Assembly: GCA_021442455.1 (NCBI GenBank)
Contig: JABUSY010000023.1
Coordinates: 1 to 50,916 of the forward strand
Length of the DNA stretch: 50,916 nt
Reading direction: 5' to 3'
Source: Lachnospiraceae bacterium
Lineage (GTDB): Bacteria > Bacillota > Clostridia > Lachnospirales > Lachnospiraceae
The translations under genes were made by a program, and so were the position numbers. A model generated the notes under the pieces. It worked only from the letters and a program-made list of their open reading frames with translations. It was not told the DNA's origin and did not search any database. Each line of letters begins with the position of its first letter. The stretch's first letter is position 1. Positions 38,772 through 50,800 of the stretch are shown piece after piece.

Positions 38772-40085
38772 TCAATTTAGCATTTTCGCATCCTTTGCAC
38801 GTCGAGCAATCCAGTCCTTCACTTCTCCAGCCAAATACAGAGAACCTACACAAAACATCAATCCATCTGCCTTCTCCGCATACGCTTTTTCAAAAGCCTT
38901 TTCAACCTGAGGCTCTGCATAAACTTCCCGGCAACCTCCCAGGCAAAACAATGCCTTTAATTCTTCGGCTGAAACCTTTCGATTTCCGGAAATCTCCGTA
39001 GTGACTACCAGGTCCGGATGGATACCATCAGAGATCTCCCTGATCATATCCTGATATCGCTTATCCGAAACCGCCGAAAATAAAATGCTAATCCGAGTGT
39101 CTTTTCCGAAATAAACCGCTGTTTTAACAAATTGTTCCACTCCATCCTCATTGTGTGCTCCGTCAATAATCACTCCATCCATAACTATCTCCATTCGACA
39201 AGGCCATTTCGTTTTCCGGATTCCCTCAATCAATTGTCTCTTCAAAATATTATGCTCCGGCTGAAGCTTTTGCATGCTAAAATAAGCCAGAGAGGCATTC
39301 ATCATTTGGTATTCCGCAATATATGGAATCTCAAGTTCACTTCCCTTCTCATTCCCATATCGAAATTCAAAACGAATTCCTTCCCAGGTATTGCTCAGAA
39401 GCTTATACATATCCTCTCTCAGCACAAACGCCGGGCTTCCCATCTCTTCGGCACGTTTTTTAATAACCGCTGCCGCTTCCTGATCCCTCCCGTCATAAAA
39501 TACAGGAACTCCTGGCTTAATGATACCGGCTTTTTCCCATGCAATCTCCCTGATTGTCTCTCCCAGATATTCTGTATGATCCCGACTGATGGAGGTGATA
39601 ATACATGCCATCGGACTGCTCACAACATTGGTCGCATCCATCCGTCCGCCCAGTCCGGTTTCCATGATCAAATAATCCACCTTTTTTTTTTGGAAAATCA
39701 CCATACTCATTAAAAACAAAATTTCAAAATACGTCGGATGGCTTTCACCTTCTTCCATAGCCTCCTTCCATGCTTCCTGCACCATCAGAAATGCTTGCAG
39801 AAAAATTTCATCATTCACCGGCTGTCCACTGATCATATACCGCTCGTTGATCCTAAGCAAATGCGGAGATATAAACATGCCGCATATATAGCCTCCTTCT
39901 GACAGCATGGAATTCAGATAAGCACAAACACTCCCCTTTCCATTTGTACCAGCCAAATGAATAATCCTCATGTTTTTCTCTGGATTTCCAAGCTTTTTCA
40001 ATAGATACCTCGTGTGATCCAGTGTTGTTTTTTTCGTAAATTTTGGTACTGCTTCTATATAATCAACTGCCTCTGCGTAATTCAA
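38772..40085 (-). CDS. folC: Folylpolyglutamate/dihydrofolate synthase
   Basis: A 437-residue Mur-ligase-fold enzyme that adds glutamate to folates (and may join dihydropteroate to glutamate). The N-terminus has YIEAVPKFTKKTTLDHTRYLL, then the P-loop GTNGKGS (46-52), FISPHLLRINERY, the metal-site ETGLGGRMDATN, DHTEYLG, the AWEKAGIIKPG block and DGAHNEDG. The C-terminus is complete, ending near MFCVGSLYLAGEVKDW. The start is TTG 40085, with GGAG about 12 bases upstream; relatives begin at the same residue. In Clostridia folC usually follows valS closely, but here 1.7 kb of decayed DNA separates them. Confidence 0.95.
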   Translation of the reverse strand: MNYAEAVDYIEAVPKFTKKTTLDHTRYLLKKLGNPEKNMRIIHLAGTNGKGSVCAYLNSMLSEGGYICGMFISPHLLRINERYMISGQPVNDEIFLQAFLMVQEAWKEAMEEGESHPTYFEILFLMSMVIFQKKKVDYLIMETGLGGRMDATNVVSSPMACIITSISRDHTEYLGETIREIAWEKAGIIKPGVPVFYDGRDQEAAAVIKKRAEEMGSPAFVLREDMYKLLSNTWEGIRFEFRYGNEKGSELEIPYIAEYQMMNASLAYFSMQKLQPEHNILKRQLIEGIRKTKWPCRMEIVMDGVIIDGAHNEDGVEQFVKTAVYFGKDTRISILFSAVSDKRYQDMIREISDGIHPDLVVTTEISGNRKVSAEELKALFCLGGCREVYAEPQVEKAFEKAYAEKADGLMFCVGSLYLAGEVKDWIARRAKDAKMLN

Positions 40086-41802
40086 AGCTAATCACTACTC
40101 CGTTGTAAAATTAAACTTACCAAAAAAAAACGGTTCTTTGTCATAATATCAGAATATATCTATACCTTTTTCAAAAATATTAGGGTCGCTGTAGCTGGCT
40201 CTACTTTCTGAGTTCAATCCTTGACAACAACCTCTTAACCGAATAATCTTTAATCTCCTACTTGGCCGACCAGTCATCTTATTTCCCCATTTGATCTTCA
40301 CATACCGCACCATAAAAGATCTGTGCTTCCCTAAAATACAGCGTTCTTTATAACCTTTCCATTAATCTTCAGCCTACTGATCACAATAAACTTTTTCTTC
40401 CGTCACATGGTAAATTTCATCAAATACTGCTTTGAGTTCAACCAGTACTGTGTCTCCATTTGCAATCTTCCACCTCTTACGATTTTTCTTTCCAGTATAT
40501 GTATTCTTTTCCATACAGCATATTGTATTGAATCACTTTCAGATTATTTGGTACAAAGGCTAGAGTCTATCACTTCTAGATAGAACGGGCAGTAGTCAAT
40601 CATATAATTTTCCACTTTTGACGAAATGGCATAGCTAAGACTGTCTTGGTAATATTTCTGTAATTTTGATGATATCTTACGATATGGCCTTTATGAATTT
40701 CCTCACCATCTAAAAACCTCTGCACCGATCTGATACGCGGCTAGTTTTTCGTTTTCTTGTTCCAAAACCTACATTATTCTCTATCACATATGAACAAATA
40801 TATGAAGATAGTTTCCGTAAATAATCTCAATGACCAACTCAGGATACTCAGACAGAATGTCTTTCAGCTCTTGGATAAACTCGTTCCTTTTCCGTGTTCC
40901 ATCATAATAGTATTGCTATAAATAATTTATTCTTTTCCAAATTTTCTACGCCTATTACCTTTATCTCTGGATGATCTAGAATTTGATCTGAAGGATAACC
41001 TTTGCTCTCCTGAACAGAGAATATATTTATACAATTTCTGTTCTCTGAAGACAGTAAACATTTCATATAGTATCTGTAACTTCAAAAATATATTCCTAAG
41101 AGTATTTTCAAGGCCGAAATATCGGAAGCAAGAAATTGGCTCTTCTGAAATATTTAAAAAGAATTACCAGATTCGGATCAAAAACGAATCCAGCTGCAAA
41201 ATTATGATATTGGACCCTTCAGATTTGTTAATCGTTCGCGATTTTTCGGCTACCCCGCACTTTCTACAATCTCCATAGTCAGCCATTTGGCATACCCATG
41301 CGTCTGATACCAGTATCAAATAGTATAACTATCCAGCTAATATGGATATTCATAATCCTTATAATATAAGCAAAGGCAATTTCTAAGAAATAGCGCAAAA
41401 ACGCCAAATTCGTGGAGACTACAAAGAGGACTATACTTTCTTCAACAATGAACAAATTAATATTCCTGTTTCATTTATTTCTATATATTTTCCCCTTAAA
41501 GCAAAACTACACCTGAAAGCCAACTATCATATCAGAGCCAGCCACCGCTATAATCAGAAACAAAGTACTCGTCAACAAGTATTTTGTTTATCACATTGCC
41601 AGCATCAGATATGAATTTCAAATCTAATCGTGTAAACGAAATTACTCACTTCATCAAAATCACTGCACTAATCAGTCTGACCAAAGACCAACACCAAAAT
41701 TAATCTGTACTAGTTACAAAACAGAATTACATTATATAGGCATATCAAAAACGATCTTCTCCATAATCAGTCCATTTCTTCATAAGCAAATGACGTTCAA
41801 CT
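40086..41802. other. 1.7-kb region between folC and valS, possible small ORF
   Basis: No intact gene. On the minus strand an ATG at 40514 opens 46 codons to TAG at 40374, with a protein-like second half (WKIANGDTVLVELKAVFDEI, YHVTEEKVYCDQ) but no ribosome site. It reads like a fragment of a lost gene I cannot name. The rest is AT-rich with stops in all frames. Confidence 0.4.
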
Positions 41803-42879
41803 TTACATTTTATTTTTTAGCTGCTCCAGTCTCAATTTTACCTGTTGCATCATCTGAGTGTACTTATTTAGTTTTTTCTTTTCCTCCTGGACCTTGTCCG
41901 AAGGTGCTTTGCTGATAAAATACTTGTTACCCAAAATTTTATTGGAACGAGCAAGCTCTTTCTCCAAACGCTCCTTTTCCTTTATCAAACGTTTTACTTC
42001 CTTATCCAGATCTACTAGTTTGACAAAGGGAATATAAATATTGGCACCAGGAATCATTACTGACATCACATCATCTCCGATGCCACTCTTATCCGCTTGA
42101 ATATAAACTTCGCTGGCTTTTGCAAGCGTCGCAAAAAATATTCTTCCATGTTCAAATGTCTGGAAGATTGCACGATTTCCCGACACCACATATATTCTGA
42201 TTTTTTTGCTAAGTGGAACATTCAATTCCGAACGCACCGCACGAATTCCACAAACTGCTGCTTTCATTAACTCCACATCCGCCGCAGCTTGATAGAATTC
42301 CCAGTTTAAACAATACTTAGGCCATGGAGCAATCATAATGGATTCCTCATTCGGATTCAGGGTACAAAAAATTTCTTCAGTGATAAATGGCATAAACGGA
42401 TGTAACATTTTCAGGACATGATTGAGAACTGTTTTCAGCGTCCAGAGCACAACTGTCTGAGTGTCTTCTGTTTTTCTATACAGACAAGGTTTTACCATTT
42501 CAATATACCAGTTGCAGAATTCCTCCCATATAAAATCATATATCTTCTGTACCGCGATTCCTAGCTCAAATTTCTCCATATTCTCTGTCACTTCGGCCGC
42601 CAGTGTATTTACCTTGTGCAAAATCCACTTGTCAGCTAGCGTCAATCTTGCCAAATTTACATTTTCAGACACTTCGGCCGCATCCAGATTCATAAGGATA
42701 AAACGAGAAGCATTCCACACTTTATTCGCAAAGTTCTTGCTTGCCTCTATCCTCTCCCAGTAGAAACGCATATCATTGCCAGGCGTGTTTCCTGTCATCA
42801 GCGTCAGTCTGAGAGCATCGGCACCGTACTGATCAATCACATGCAGTGGATCTATTCCATTCCCCATGGATTTACTCAT
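41803..42879 (-). CDS. valS: Valyl-tRNA synthetase, C-terminal part after an amber codon
   Basis: The second part (358 codons) of a ValRS gene in the same frame as 42889-44463. It begins at the Met of KMSKS (MSKSMGNGIDPLHVIDQYGA), the class I loop that closes over ATP, then the anticodon-binding helical domain (NFANKVWNASRF, WILHKVN, PFMPFITEE) and the C-terminal tRNA-binding coiled coil (VDLDKEVKRLIKEKERLEKE ... KAPSDKVQEEK). It is complete to TAA. No residue is damaged. The only lesion in the gene is TAG at 42891-42889, four codons upstream of this ATG. AGGGA 5-6 bases before the ATG could permit reinitiation after the stop, giving a separate C-terminal subunit; otherwise this part is made only by readthrough. 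Confidence 0.9.
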   Translation of the reverse strand: MSKSMGNGIDPLHVIDQYGADALRLTLMTGNTPGNDMRFYWERIEASKNFANKVWNASRFILMNLDAAEVSENVNLARLTLADKWILHKVNTLAAEVTENMEKFELGIAVQKIYDFIWEEFCNWYIEMVKPCLYRKTEDTQTVVLWTLKTVLNHVLKMLHPFMPFITEEIFCTLNPNEESIMIAPWPKYCLNWEFYQAAADVELMKAAVCGIRAVRSELNVPLSKKIRIYVVSGNRAIFQTFEHGRIFFATLAKASEVYIQADKSGIGDDVMSVMIPGANIYIPFVKLVDLDKEVKRLIKEKERLEKELARSNKILGNKYFISKAPSDKVQEEKKKLNKYTQMMQQVKLRLEQLKNKM

Positions 42880-42888
42880 TTTCCGTCC

Positions 42889-44463
42889 CTAAGAGTCCCT
42901 CACAAGGCCATGGATCAGCACGTGTTTAAACGGCAATTTTCCTGTTTGCTCAAGGCCGGAAAACACCATACGGATTACCCAAAAAAAAATAATATCATAT
43001 CCGGTTACCAAAACACTAGTAGGATAGAAATAAGTCAGCTCCGACGTCTCATCAGGCCATCCTAAGGTTGAGAAAGGCCAAAGAGCTGATGAAAACCAGG
43101 TATCCAGAGTATCCTCATCCTGTCTCAGATTGGTACATCCGCACTTCAAACATTTGTCCGGTACTACTCCCTTTTTTATCAGAATTTCCCCGCATTCTTG
43201 GCAATACCAGACCGGAATTCGATGCCCCCACCAAAGCTGGCGCGAAATACACCAGTCTTTTGTGTTTTTCAACCAGTAAAGATAAATCTTATTAAACCTC
43301 TCCGGAACAAAATTTAGATCTTCTGTTTTCAGTACTTCGAGAGATGCCCGAGCCATTTCTTTCATTCGAACAAACCATTGTGGCTTAATCATAGGTTCTA
43401 CCGTAGTATGGCAGCGGTCATGTATACCAACCGCATGAGTATATGGCACAACCTTTACCAAAAGCCCCTGTTTCTCCAGATCCGAAACTATGGATTTTCT
43501 CGCCTTATAACGATCCATTCCCGCATATTGACCGCCTTTTTCATTGATGGTGGCATCATCATTCAGAATATTGATTTCTTCCAGGTTATGTTTCTTTCCC
43601 ACCTTGAAGTCGTTAGGATCGTGGGCTGGCGTAATCTTAACACAACCGGTGCCAAATTCTTTATCCACATATTCATTATCAGCAATCACAGGAATCTCTC
43701 GATTTATCAAAGGAAGCTTCAGCATCTTACCGATTAACCCCTGATATCTTTTATCTTCTGGATTCACCGCCACGGCAGTATCTCCTAGAAGTGTCTCCGG
43801 ACGTGTCGTAGCAATTTCTATATATTGATTTTTTTCTCCAGCTATAGGATAATTAATGTACCAGAAAAATCCATCTTGATTCTCATGCTCTACTTCCACG
43901 TCAGACAGGGAGGTCTGGCATTTGGGACACCAATTGATGATCCGGCTGCCTTTATAGATCCATCCTTTTTCATAAAGCCTGACGAATACCTTTTCAACAG
44001 CATTGGAACAGCCTTCATCCATTGTAAAACGTTCCCTTTCCCAGTCCGCAGAAACACCCAACTTGTACAGTTGCTTAATAATGCGACTTCCATATTTTTC
44101 TTTCCATTTCCAAGTATACTTCAGAAATTCTTCACGCCCAATCTCCTGCTTCTCAATACCAAGGTTTTTTAGCATATTTGTAACTTTTACCTCTGTCGCA
44201 ATAGCCGCGTGGTCGGTACCAGGCTGCCACAACACCTCGTAACCCTGCATTCTCCTAAAGCGGATCAAAATATCCTGCATGGTATTATCCAGGGCATGAC
44301 CCATGTGTAATTGCCCGGTAATATTAGGTGGTGGCATCACAATTGTGAAAGGTTTCTTATCAGGATTTACTTTTGCATGAAAATATCCTTTATTCAGCCA
44401 TTTTTGATACAGTTTGTCTTCAATTTCTTTCGGATCATAGCTTTTCACCAATTCCTTACTCAT
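42889..44463 (-). CDS. valS: Valyl-tRNA synthetase, N-terminal part ending at an amber codon
   Basis: Class Ia synthetase charging tRNA-Val with editing of misactivated Thr. This 524-residue part holds HMGH (53-56, the HIGH motif in [18 protein letters not shown]), the editing domain ([34 protein letters not shown]), [18 protein letters not shown] and the CxxC knuckle pairs. It runs to HGLVRDS, then TAG, then GRK and the KMSKS of the next part, all in one frame. Relatives have RDSQGRKMSKS, so a single C-to-T change of a Gln codon explains the stop. The full frame is 886 codons, normal for ValRS. AGGAGG precedes ATG 44463 by 7 bases. A consensus promoter and attenuator-like leader lie upstream. 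Confidence 0.92.
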   Translation of the reverse strand: MSKELVKSYDPKEIEDKLYQKWLNKGYFHAKVNPDKKPFTIVMPPPNITGQLHMGHALDNTMQDILIRFRRMQGYEVLWQPGTDHAAIATEVKVTNMLKNLGIEKQEIGREEFLKYTWKWKEKYGSRIIKQLYKLGVSADWERERFTMDEGCSNAVEKVFVRLYEKGWIYKGSRIINWCPKCQTSLSDVEVEHENQDGFFWYINYPIAGEKNQYIEIATTRPETLLGDTAVAVNPEDKRYQGLIGKMLKLPLINREIPVIADNEYVDKEFGTGCVKITPAHDPNDFKVGKKHNLEEINILNDDATINEKGGQYAGMDRYKARKSIVSDLEKQGLLVKVVPYTHAVGIHDRCHTTVEPMIKPQWFVRMKEMARASLEVLKTEDLNFVPERFNKIYLYWLKNTKDWCISRQLWWGHRIPVWYCQECGEILIKKGVVPDKCLKCGCTNLRQDEDTLDTWFSSALWPFSTLGWPDETSELTYFYPTSVLVTGYDIIFFWVIRMVFSGLEQTGKLPFKHVLIHGLVRDS

Positions 44464-44576
44464 AATTTTCCTCCTGATTTTTCTTTTCTAAACAAAATGA
44501 ACCATCCAACTTTGGCTGCTATCCCCTCGGTCATGAAGAGATTAAAGACTTAATGTTCTGAACTTCTATATGCGAT

Positions 44577-44608
44577 AAAAATGCTCTTTGCATACCCAGC
44601 AAAGAGCA
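44577..44608 (-). terminator. Intrinsic terminator in the valS leader
   Basis: On the minus strand TGCTCTTTGC and GCAAAGAGCA (44608-44599 / 44591-44582) form a perfect 10-bp stem with a 7-base loop, directly followed by five T. It lies between the valS promoter and start codon, about 115 bases before ATG, so it must act as an attenuator or be bypassed. Confidence 0.85.
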
Positions 44609-44610
44609 AA

Positions 44611-44802
44611 TGTCTCACGCTATCACCTTTTCTTCATATACTAAAACTATATATCCCATATGTCCTGTAATGGAGATTGCCTATAAACGTCCACCAAAAA
44701 TCTTACCTAGTATATAGACTGCATAATTATTTCTAAAAACTATTTTTCTATTGGAAATGCCCTCTAATAGCACAAACTTATATACTTCTCTCTTCTATAA
44801 TC
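44611..44802 (-). promoter_or_regulatory. T-box-like leader of valS, eroded
   Basis: Between the promoter and the terminator the minus strand carries AAAAGGTGATAGCGTGAG (about 44633-44616), close to the T-box core AGGGTGGTACCGCG but with the tRNA-end-binding TGGN changed to TGAT. GGACGTTTATAGGC (about 44684) resembles the linker stem, and TAGGTAAGA just before it could hold a GTA (Val) specifier. An AGTA-containing stem I start is near 44783. T-box control of valS is common in Firmicutes. The changed core suggests reduced or lost tRNA sensing. Confidence 0.45.
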
Positions 44803-44808
44803 TCTTTA

Positions 44809-44837
44809 ATTATAATAATAAATCAATAATTTGTCAA
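44809..44837 (-). promoter_or_regulatory. Perfect consensus promoter of valS
   Basis: TTGACA (44837-44832), exactly 17 bases, TATAAT (44814-44809): 12 of 12 consensus positions. Transcription would start near 44802, with a leader of about 340 bases. Confidence 0.9.
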
Positions 44838-47800
44838 GTAGATTTTTTATTCAAAAATTTTCTCATGCCTTTTTGTTGAACTTTTCAAGACTCTTGCCCA
44901 CGATAAAATAACCTTCCTATATGATCGCCATCCTTGGTTTTGTTGTATATCAACTTTAATAATGTCTTTGCTATTATATTCTTTTCTCCGGCTATCACCC
45001 ACAATGTCATCGCACGCAGCTTTCCAAGTTCTCTTGTAGCAATATGAGACTCTTTAACCATGAAGATAAGTATCTCCGCGTTGATCCTAGCTTCTCTGTT
45101 TCTCTTTGCGAACACAATGGAAATTCGAATAAAACCTTTTATAGTGTTCAAGTTTGCACTGTTGATTGATAAACGCTACTCTCTTCGAATACTTCATGGA
45201 AAACATTAGAGCGATATTGTCGCCGTCAGCAATTCCCAGAAAGTTTGACTTTTTAATTTTCTTTCCCTTCATAAAAATATACTAAATCCCCCATAAACCT
45301 CTGGGAGATTCTCCTATATCCGCGTGTATCTACTATCATTACCATGTATTTTCTGAAAAAAGAACCCATTTAATGAATAAGCATATACACTATTTCCCCC
45401 TATGGCATAAAAAGAATCAACGAATCACAAGTTCATTTTTCATAAAAATATATTTTAATCTATAGGCAACACTTGATAAAATTGTTAGATATTTGAGTCT
45501 CATATTTCTGTTCCTGAAACTTTTACTTTCATCCAATTTCGGCATATTGTAAAAATTAGGCAATGTTTTTCCAAAAGGCACGAATTGTTTAAAATCCCAC
45601 TTCATCTTTTTACGCACATCTCTTGAAGTAAAACCATAGTCCTGATCCAAATACTGGAAATTAACTACTAAATAATATTACTGATAGTACAATCTTTCTT
45701 CAGACAGTCAAAGTACATGCTAGTTTTTCCTCTCTGTCAGGAAACTTCCGACAATTTTCCGACCATTTTCTCCACGATGTTGTAAAACAGCTGGGCGAAA
45801 AATATATAAATCTGCTTTGACGGACCAGAATCATACACTGAGGAGATCCAGTGATCATTCCATCATCTCCATCCGAATGGTCTATTTGTTCACCTGATCC
45901 TCTCAAGACGCAGAACACGTTTTCCTTCATTTTCGAAAACAAGACAGTACTTACAACAGGTTTTCTTAACCAAATACACAATTTTTATATTTATCTCCCT
46001 GGTAAAAAAGCGTAGCACTTGCTACATTCAAAAGTGTATATGTTCCGTGTATATTTCCATGAATCAGCAAAATTTTCATATGCATCTTCCTTCAGAATCT
46101 TGCTTCTTATATTTATCATATAAAAATTTATATAGTCACATGACTTATATCCGAATAGCATCCTAAGGATATGAATGAATTTTTCCATAGTGCCAATTTT
46201 TTCACCGACTCTACATAACGTACCAAAACATCTAGCAATACACATCTGTGATTTTAAGATACCAGATTGAATATAATATTATTTGATGTTAAAACCTAAA
46301 TATAAAAAATTTTAGAATATACTAATTCCTTCATCGGAAATGACAACTGCTTCCATGTTAATTATTCTTGTAGACCATGATTTTCAGGCCTACTGGTGTT
46401 TGAAGATTGACACCATAAATACCAAAGAGCTCTTGACACGGAAGGTCATATTTCAAAACCATTACTAAACGCTGTATTCAACTTTTTTGTCATTCAAACA
46501 AACCTAAAAAATTATGGGATAACCCCTGACGCATTAGAAACGCTGTAAATACTGCTGCTCAAATATGTACAGCATGAAAAACTTTGACTTTTACCACAAA
46601 GTAATTGATATATTTTTATAATTTTATTCCTTTTCAATTTCTTACACTTCATCAACCATTATACTAAAGCTCTCATATTGTCTCAGAAAATTTTCACCAT
46701 ACTCCTTCCTGTCAGTGATAATCAATTCATAAGTTAGATAATCCGCTACATCTAGCTCTATAATGTCACGGACTTCAAGCGTGACCAACGAAAATGCTCA
46801 TCCATTTGAAATACATGTTTATAACCAACGTTTATCCGATCTACTTATGTTTTAGATATTTCATCTTTTTAACAAATTTTTGACAAATGTATTACTTATC
46901 ATATCCAGAAATTTCCTGGTAATCTCAAGCCTGGCAAAAGTTAATGCTGGTCACTAAAGATCATCAATACAAGGCATTCACCATTTCCACAATGTAATCT
47001 ATCACCTTTTCATCTATCTCATACTTCTGTAGAAGTGTATTCCGCTTCTGCTTATAGCTCCTAATCAAACCATCTCTGGCCTCGCAGTAAATACATTCTG
47101 AAATTTGGTATCCTGCATTTTGCTAAGCAAGAACAACTTTCTTCTGTACAATTATTTTTCAAAAACTCCCGTTTAGGAAACAAAACAATTAAAGATGAGA
47201 TTGATTTGTTGCCTGTAGTCAATTTCCAGTTCAGGTGTTACAAAAAGATTAACAGACAAAATCTGTTGCGTGATCTCCGCGCTATTCGCTCTTCTTATAC
47301 TTTTCCAGTTATGACATCTACTATGTCCATATTACTGCATCTATCCGAACTGATGACGTACATTTAACCGTATAAGGAACTTTTTTTACAAACCTTTAAG
47401 GTATGAAGAAATGTACTGCTCTCCGCACTCATAAATTTTAATCAGCCATTCACCGACATATATAACAATACTGTAATTCTCAGAATTCGGACAGTTATCG
47501 AAAACTGAGAAGGAAGCCCAATTCAGCCTGATACTTTTTCCACAATAACGGCCACAGTTAGTCTCTCAGGTATCTGCGCTTGAGCTATCTAATTTATCAA
47601 AAAAACTTAAGCATATCACAGAAAACTTATTTAAAATCAAGCACTTTGCAGACAATCTTGTCAGTGTTTGGCTTGTTTTCCTCTGTGATTCATCCATATT
47701 CATATTTAGCATCTTCCCCCTCTTTACAAACAAGCATGTTATAGACACCGCTTGCCTATCATAGTGTCAAGAAACTAGTTCAGTATGGATGCCAAAAAAT

Positions 47801-50800
47801 TGCTAAATATCCTTACTCAGTGATAGAGAATCATCGATATAATTCCACGGTAACTGCAATACTTTCATCATCCGCTCTTCATCACAGACACAGCAAAAGC
47901 CTCAATAGGAAGTTCCACAGTCCGGATAAAGCACTCTACTGTTACCTTTTCAGGCAATACCTTCCGTTTTCGATTAATCATCATCTGAATCTTTTTCAAC
48001 ATTCATATTCCAAGACACAGAAGTTCATTTTCTCACTTCTATAAAATATTACTATATCCATATTCTTATTTAACATCTCACAAAAAACTGATATAGCTTA
48101 TAGGCCCCATGCACCGCCTATAAGCTAACTGTGTAAAATATTGACCTCCGGCTTCTGCTCTTCTGAAACTTCCTGTACAGTCACTGTACTGAAAACCGCC
48201 TCCAATCCGTCAAACAGGAAAAAACATCATCAGTTTTTTCCTACTAAAATTTTTTATATTTAGGGTTTAACATCAGCTTTCATCTATCAAAAAAATTATG
48301 TACTAACTTCCTGTTTCAAAAGTACAGCTACGCTGCATATAAATATAGCCTTCTCCAGTATAATAAGTACAAATCTATGCCTCTTCAATCTTTTTAACGT
48401 GATAACCGTATTTGTATTTGACAGCATCAATTTCATCATCACACAAGTAAAAATGCGAAAAAATCATCTCGCCGGCTTTTCACCCCTCCCTTGGAAAAGG
48501 AAATTGTATAACTTCTTTCTCCGCTAAATATAACACTGCCGATCTGTTTCCGGCTGTCCGCGTTGAATGCACTAACGAAGCCGATAATATACAGCAACCT
48601 GATTCACTGAAAGTTTTATAATCAACTACCACTACGACTGCTTCTCCGGAAGTTGTAATAAAGCTTTCCTTTAGTATAGTATGTCAGCCAAATGGCATAC
48701 GAGCTAAAACGAAATCACCTTGATATATTTCTCTGTCCCCATGCGCATAGATCAGAATCGAAAAAACTTCTCTTCGCTTTCCCCTATTGCCTGACAATTA
48801 GATTCTCCGTTTCCGCCGTTCAGTCTGAAACAAACCTGCAAAAACGCGAATTAATCGTCTCGGCTAACTTCGCTCTTAACTGATACTTATGCAGTTCTGC
48901 TTGCGTGCTATCCGGTGTTTCAGGACACCATTAAATTGAATGGTAAAGCAACTTGTTCTTTCTGTATTTCATCCAGGTCTCACTAAGACAGAATGCTGCC
49001 TTCACACTGTACAAATGAAACTAAGCGCCCCTCTCTTGAGAATAGAGCTCACAACTCTGTACCGTCACATCAAAGATAGAACTTCACTCAACTCCCATGA
49101 TGAAACATTTAAAATGCTATACTTTTCCTTTCATAGTTTTTTATCAAAACCACAGTCTCTTCCCAAAATTCTCTTTTGACAGTTACCAAAATCTCATCTG
49201 CATCTGCCAAAACCGAATTCTCGATCGTTATACCGAAATACTTATCCTTCACCGCGCCTTCAAGCAACACAGAATTTATCAAGAGGCCTAAATTTCGGCT
49301 TCATAATCAATTTTCTTGCTCAAAGAAAAAATCTCTATTCCGTACGCACCCGGCAACTTGGAAAACGATATTGGATGACCACAAACTTTGATTTTTCTTT
49401 TCAAAATCAAATCTTTCCTTGTCCGGATATGTATAATCCTGGAATTTTTCAACATTATTTTCATTCACAACTTCTACCAACTGTGAGTTGCTCAACTAGT
49501 AGCAGTTATTTTCCAGAAAAATACCATTCAAGCTTGCAATCCTTTTAGCCTGCCTGTAACGGGAATTCTGACGCTACAACAATCTGTTGTATAATCGTCT
49601 ATCATATATCTCAACCGCGTTTATTATTAAAATCATTGTGGTTAAATAAAGTATTTCTGACATAATCATAAATAAACAAAATATAACAACTTTCCAAATA
49701 GATGTCCAACTCTCCCCTGACATCCCTCACAGGTATCATTGTTCTAAATCTTTCCATCTTTTACCCTTTATTCAAACAATTAGCGAAAAATTGATTCTTT
49801 TAATTTTCTCATTTACGAAAAAAATTATCACCGATTCAAAAATATAATCCTTAATTTCTGTCTCTTAAAACAACCATAATCTTCTTCCCTGATTCCAGAA
49901 ACAGCGACAGCACATCTGCAAACTATCTCTAAATTCCTGCTAATATAAAATTTAGGCTGATATAACAATACAGTTTACTACTGTAATAGCTTTTTCCAGG
50001 TACATCTGAATCACACGCAATATCCAAGAATTCGGCATCTGTGTCAGCTAGACCGTAGGAGAGATAATATTTCGAATGTAATCACCTTCTCACTGACATA
50101 CACAGTCTCATTACAGCTCCGTAGACAGAGACATTTCCCAGCTGAAAAATCATACTCAGCACTAAGAAAATGTTATCTATCCATTTTATTTTTAGATATT
50201 TAAAATTATAACGAAAAAGAGTAACAAAATATGATCATGGAAAATAACAAAAACGCCATAAAAAATAAGCCACGCAAATGAAGATAAAAAAATGCGAAAT
50301 CATCTACATTTTTTCCATCTCCAAGATATTATAATTCAGAGAAAAAGCTGAAAATAGCCCATTCTAAAGGTGTTGCTTACAATGAAATTGATATAAAAAT
50401 TGCAAAGGAACTTGAGCAATTCCGTCTGCAACAACAAGGAGAACAATGCCGATTGGGTGACTGAATAAAACATTTATTTGTTGCTATCCCTATTCCAATG
50501 ATGCATAGATGAAAACGTCTCCATTATAACTGAGCAACATGATGAATGAAGCGCGTATACAAAAATGGTATTACCTAATCTGTTTAATTGCTGTGTAGAC
50601 CTGGTAGGGCTTTTTAGGGTAAATATCGAACAGACCATTTCACAGCATCTCAGCGTATCTGGCTACAAGCTGTATTAATTACAGCCTTCACAGAAAATTA
50701 ACAGAGCTCGAAAAAACAGCTAAAACTGACTTGACTCTCACTTAACCGCCTGCAATATGTATCAATCTGCATATGACGGTCAGGCCGAACACTAGCGAAA

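Noticed and set aside
39132-39713. 193-codon plus-strand open frame
   Set aside because: It lies wholly within folC on the opposite strand; folC is unmistakable.
42889-42891. Genome-wide recoding of TAG as glutamine
   Set aside because: sua5 and the GH18 gene end at the expected family C-terminus with TAG, and relics contain TAA and TGA stops as well, so TAG still acts as a stop.
45417-45981. Two minus-strand open frames of 77 and 93 codons as genes
   Set aside because: No ribosome site, no recognisable family and composition like surrounding non-coding DNA.
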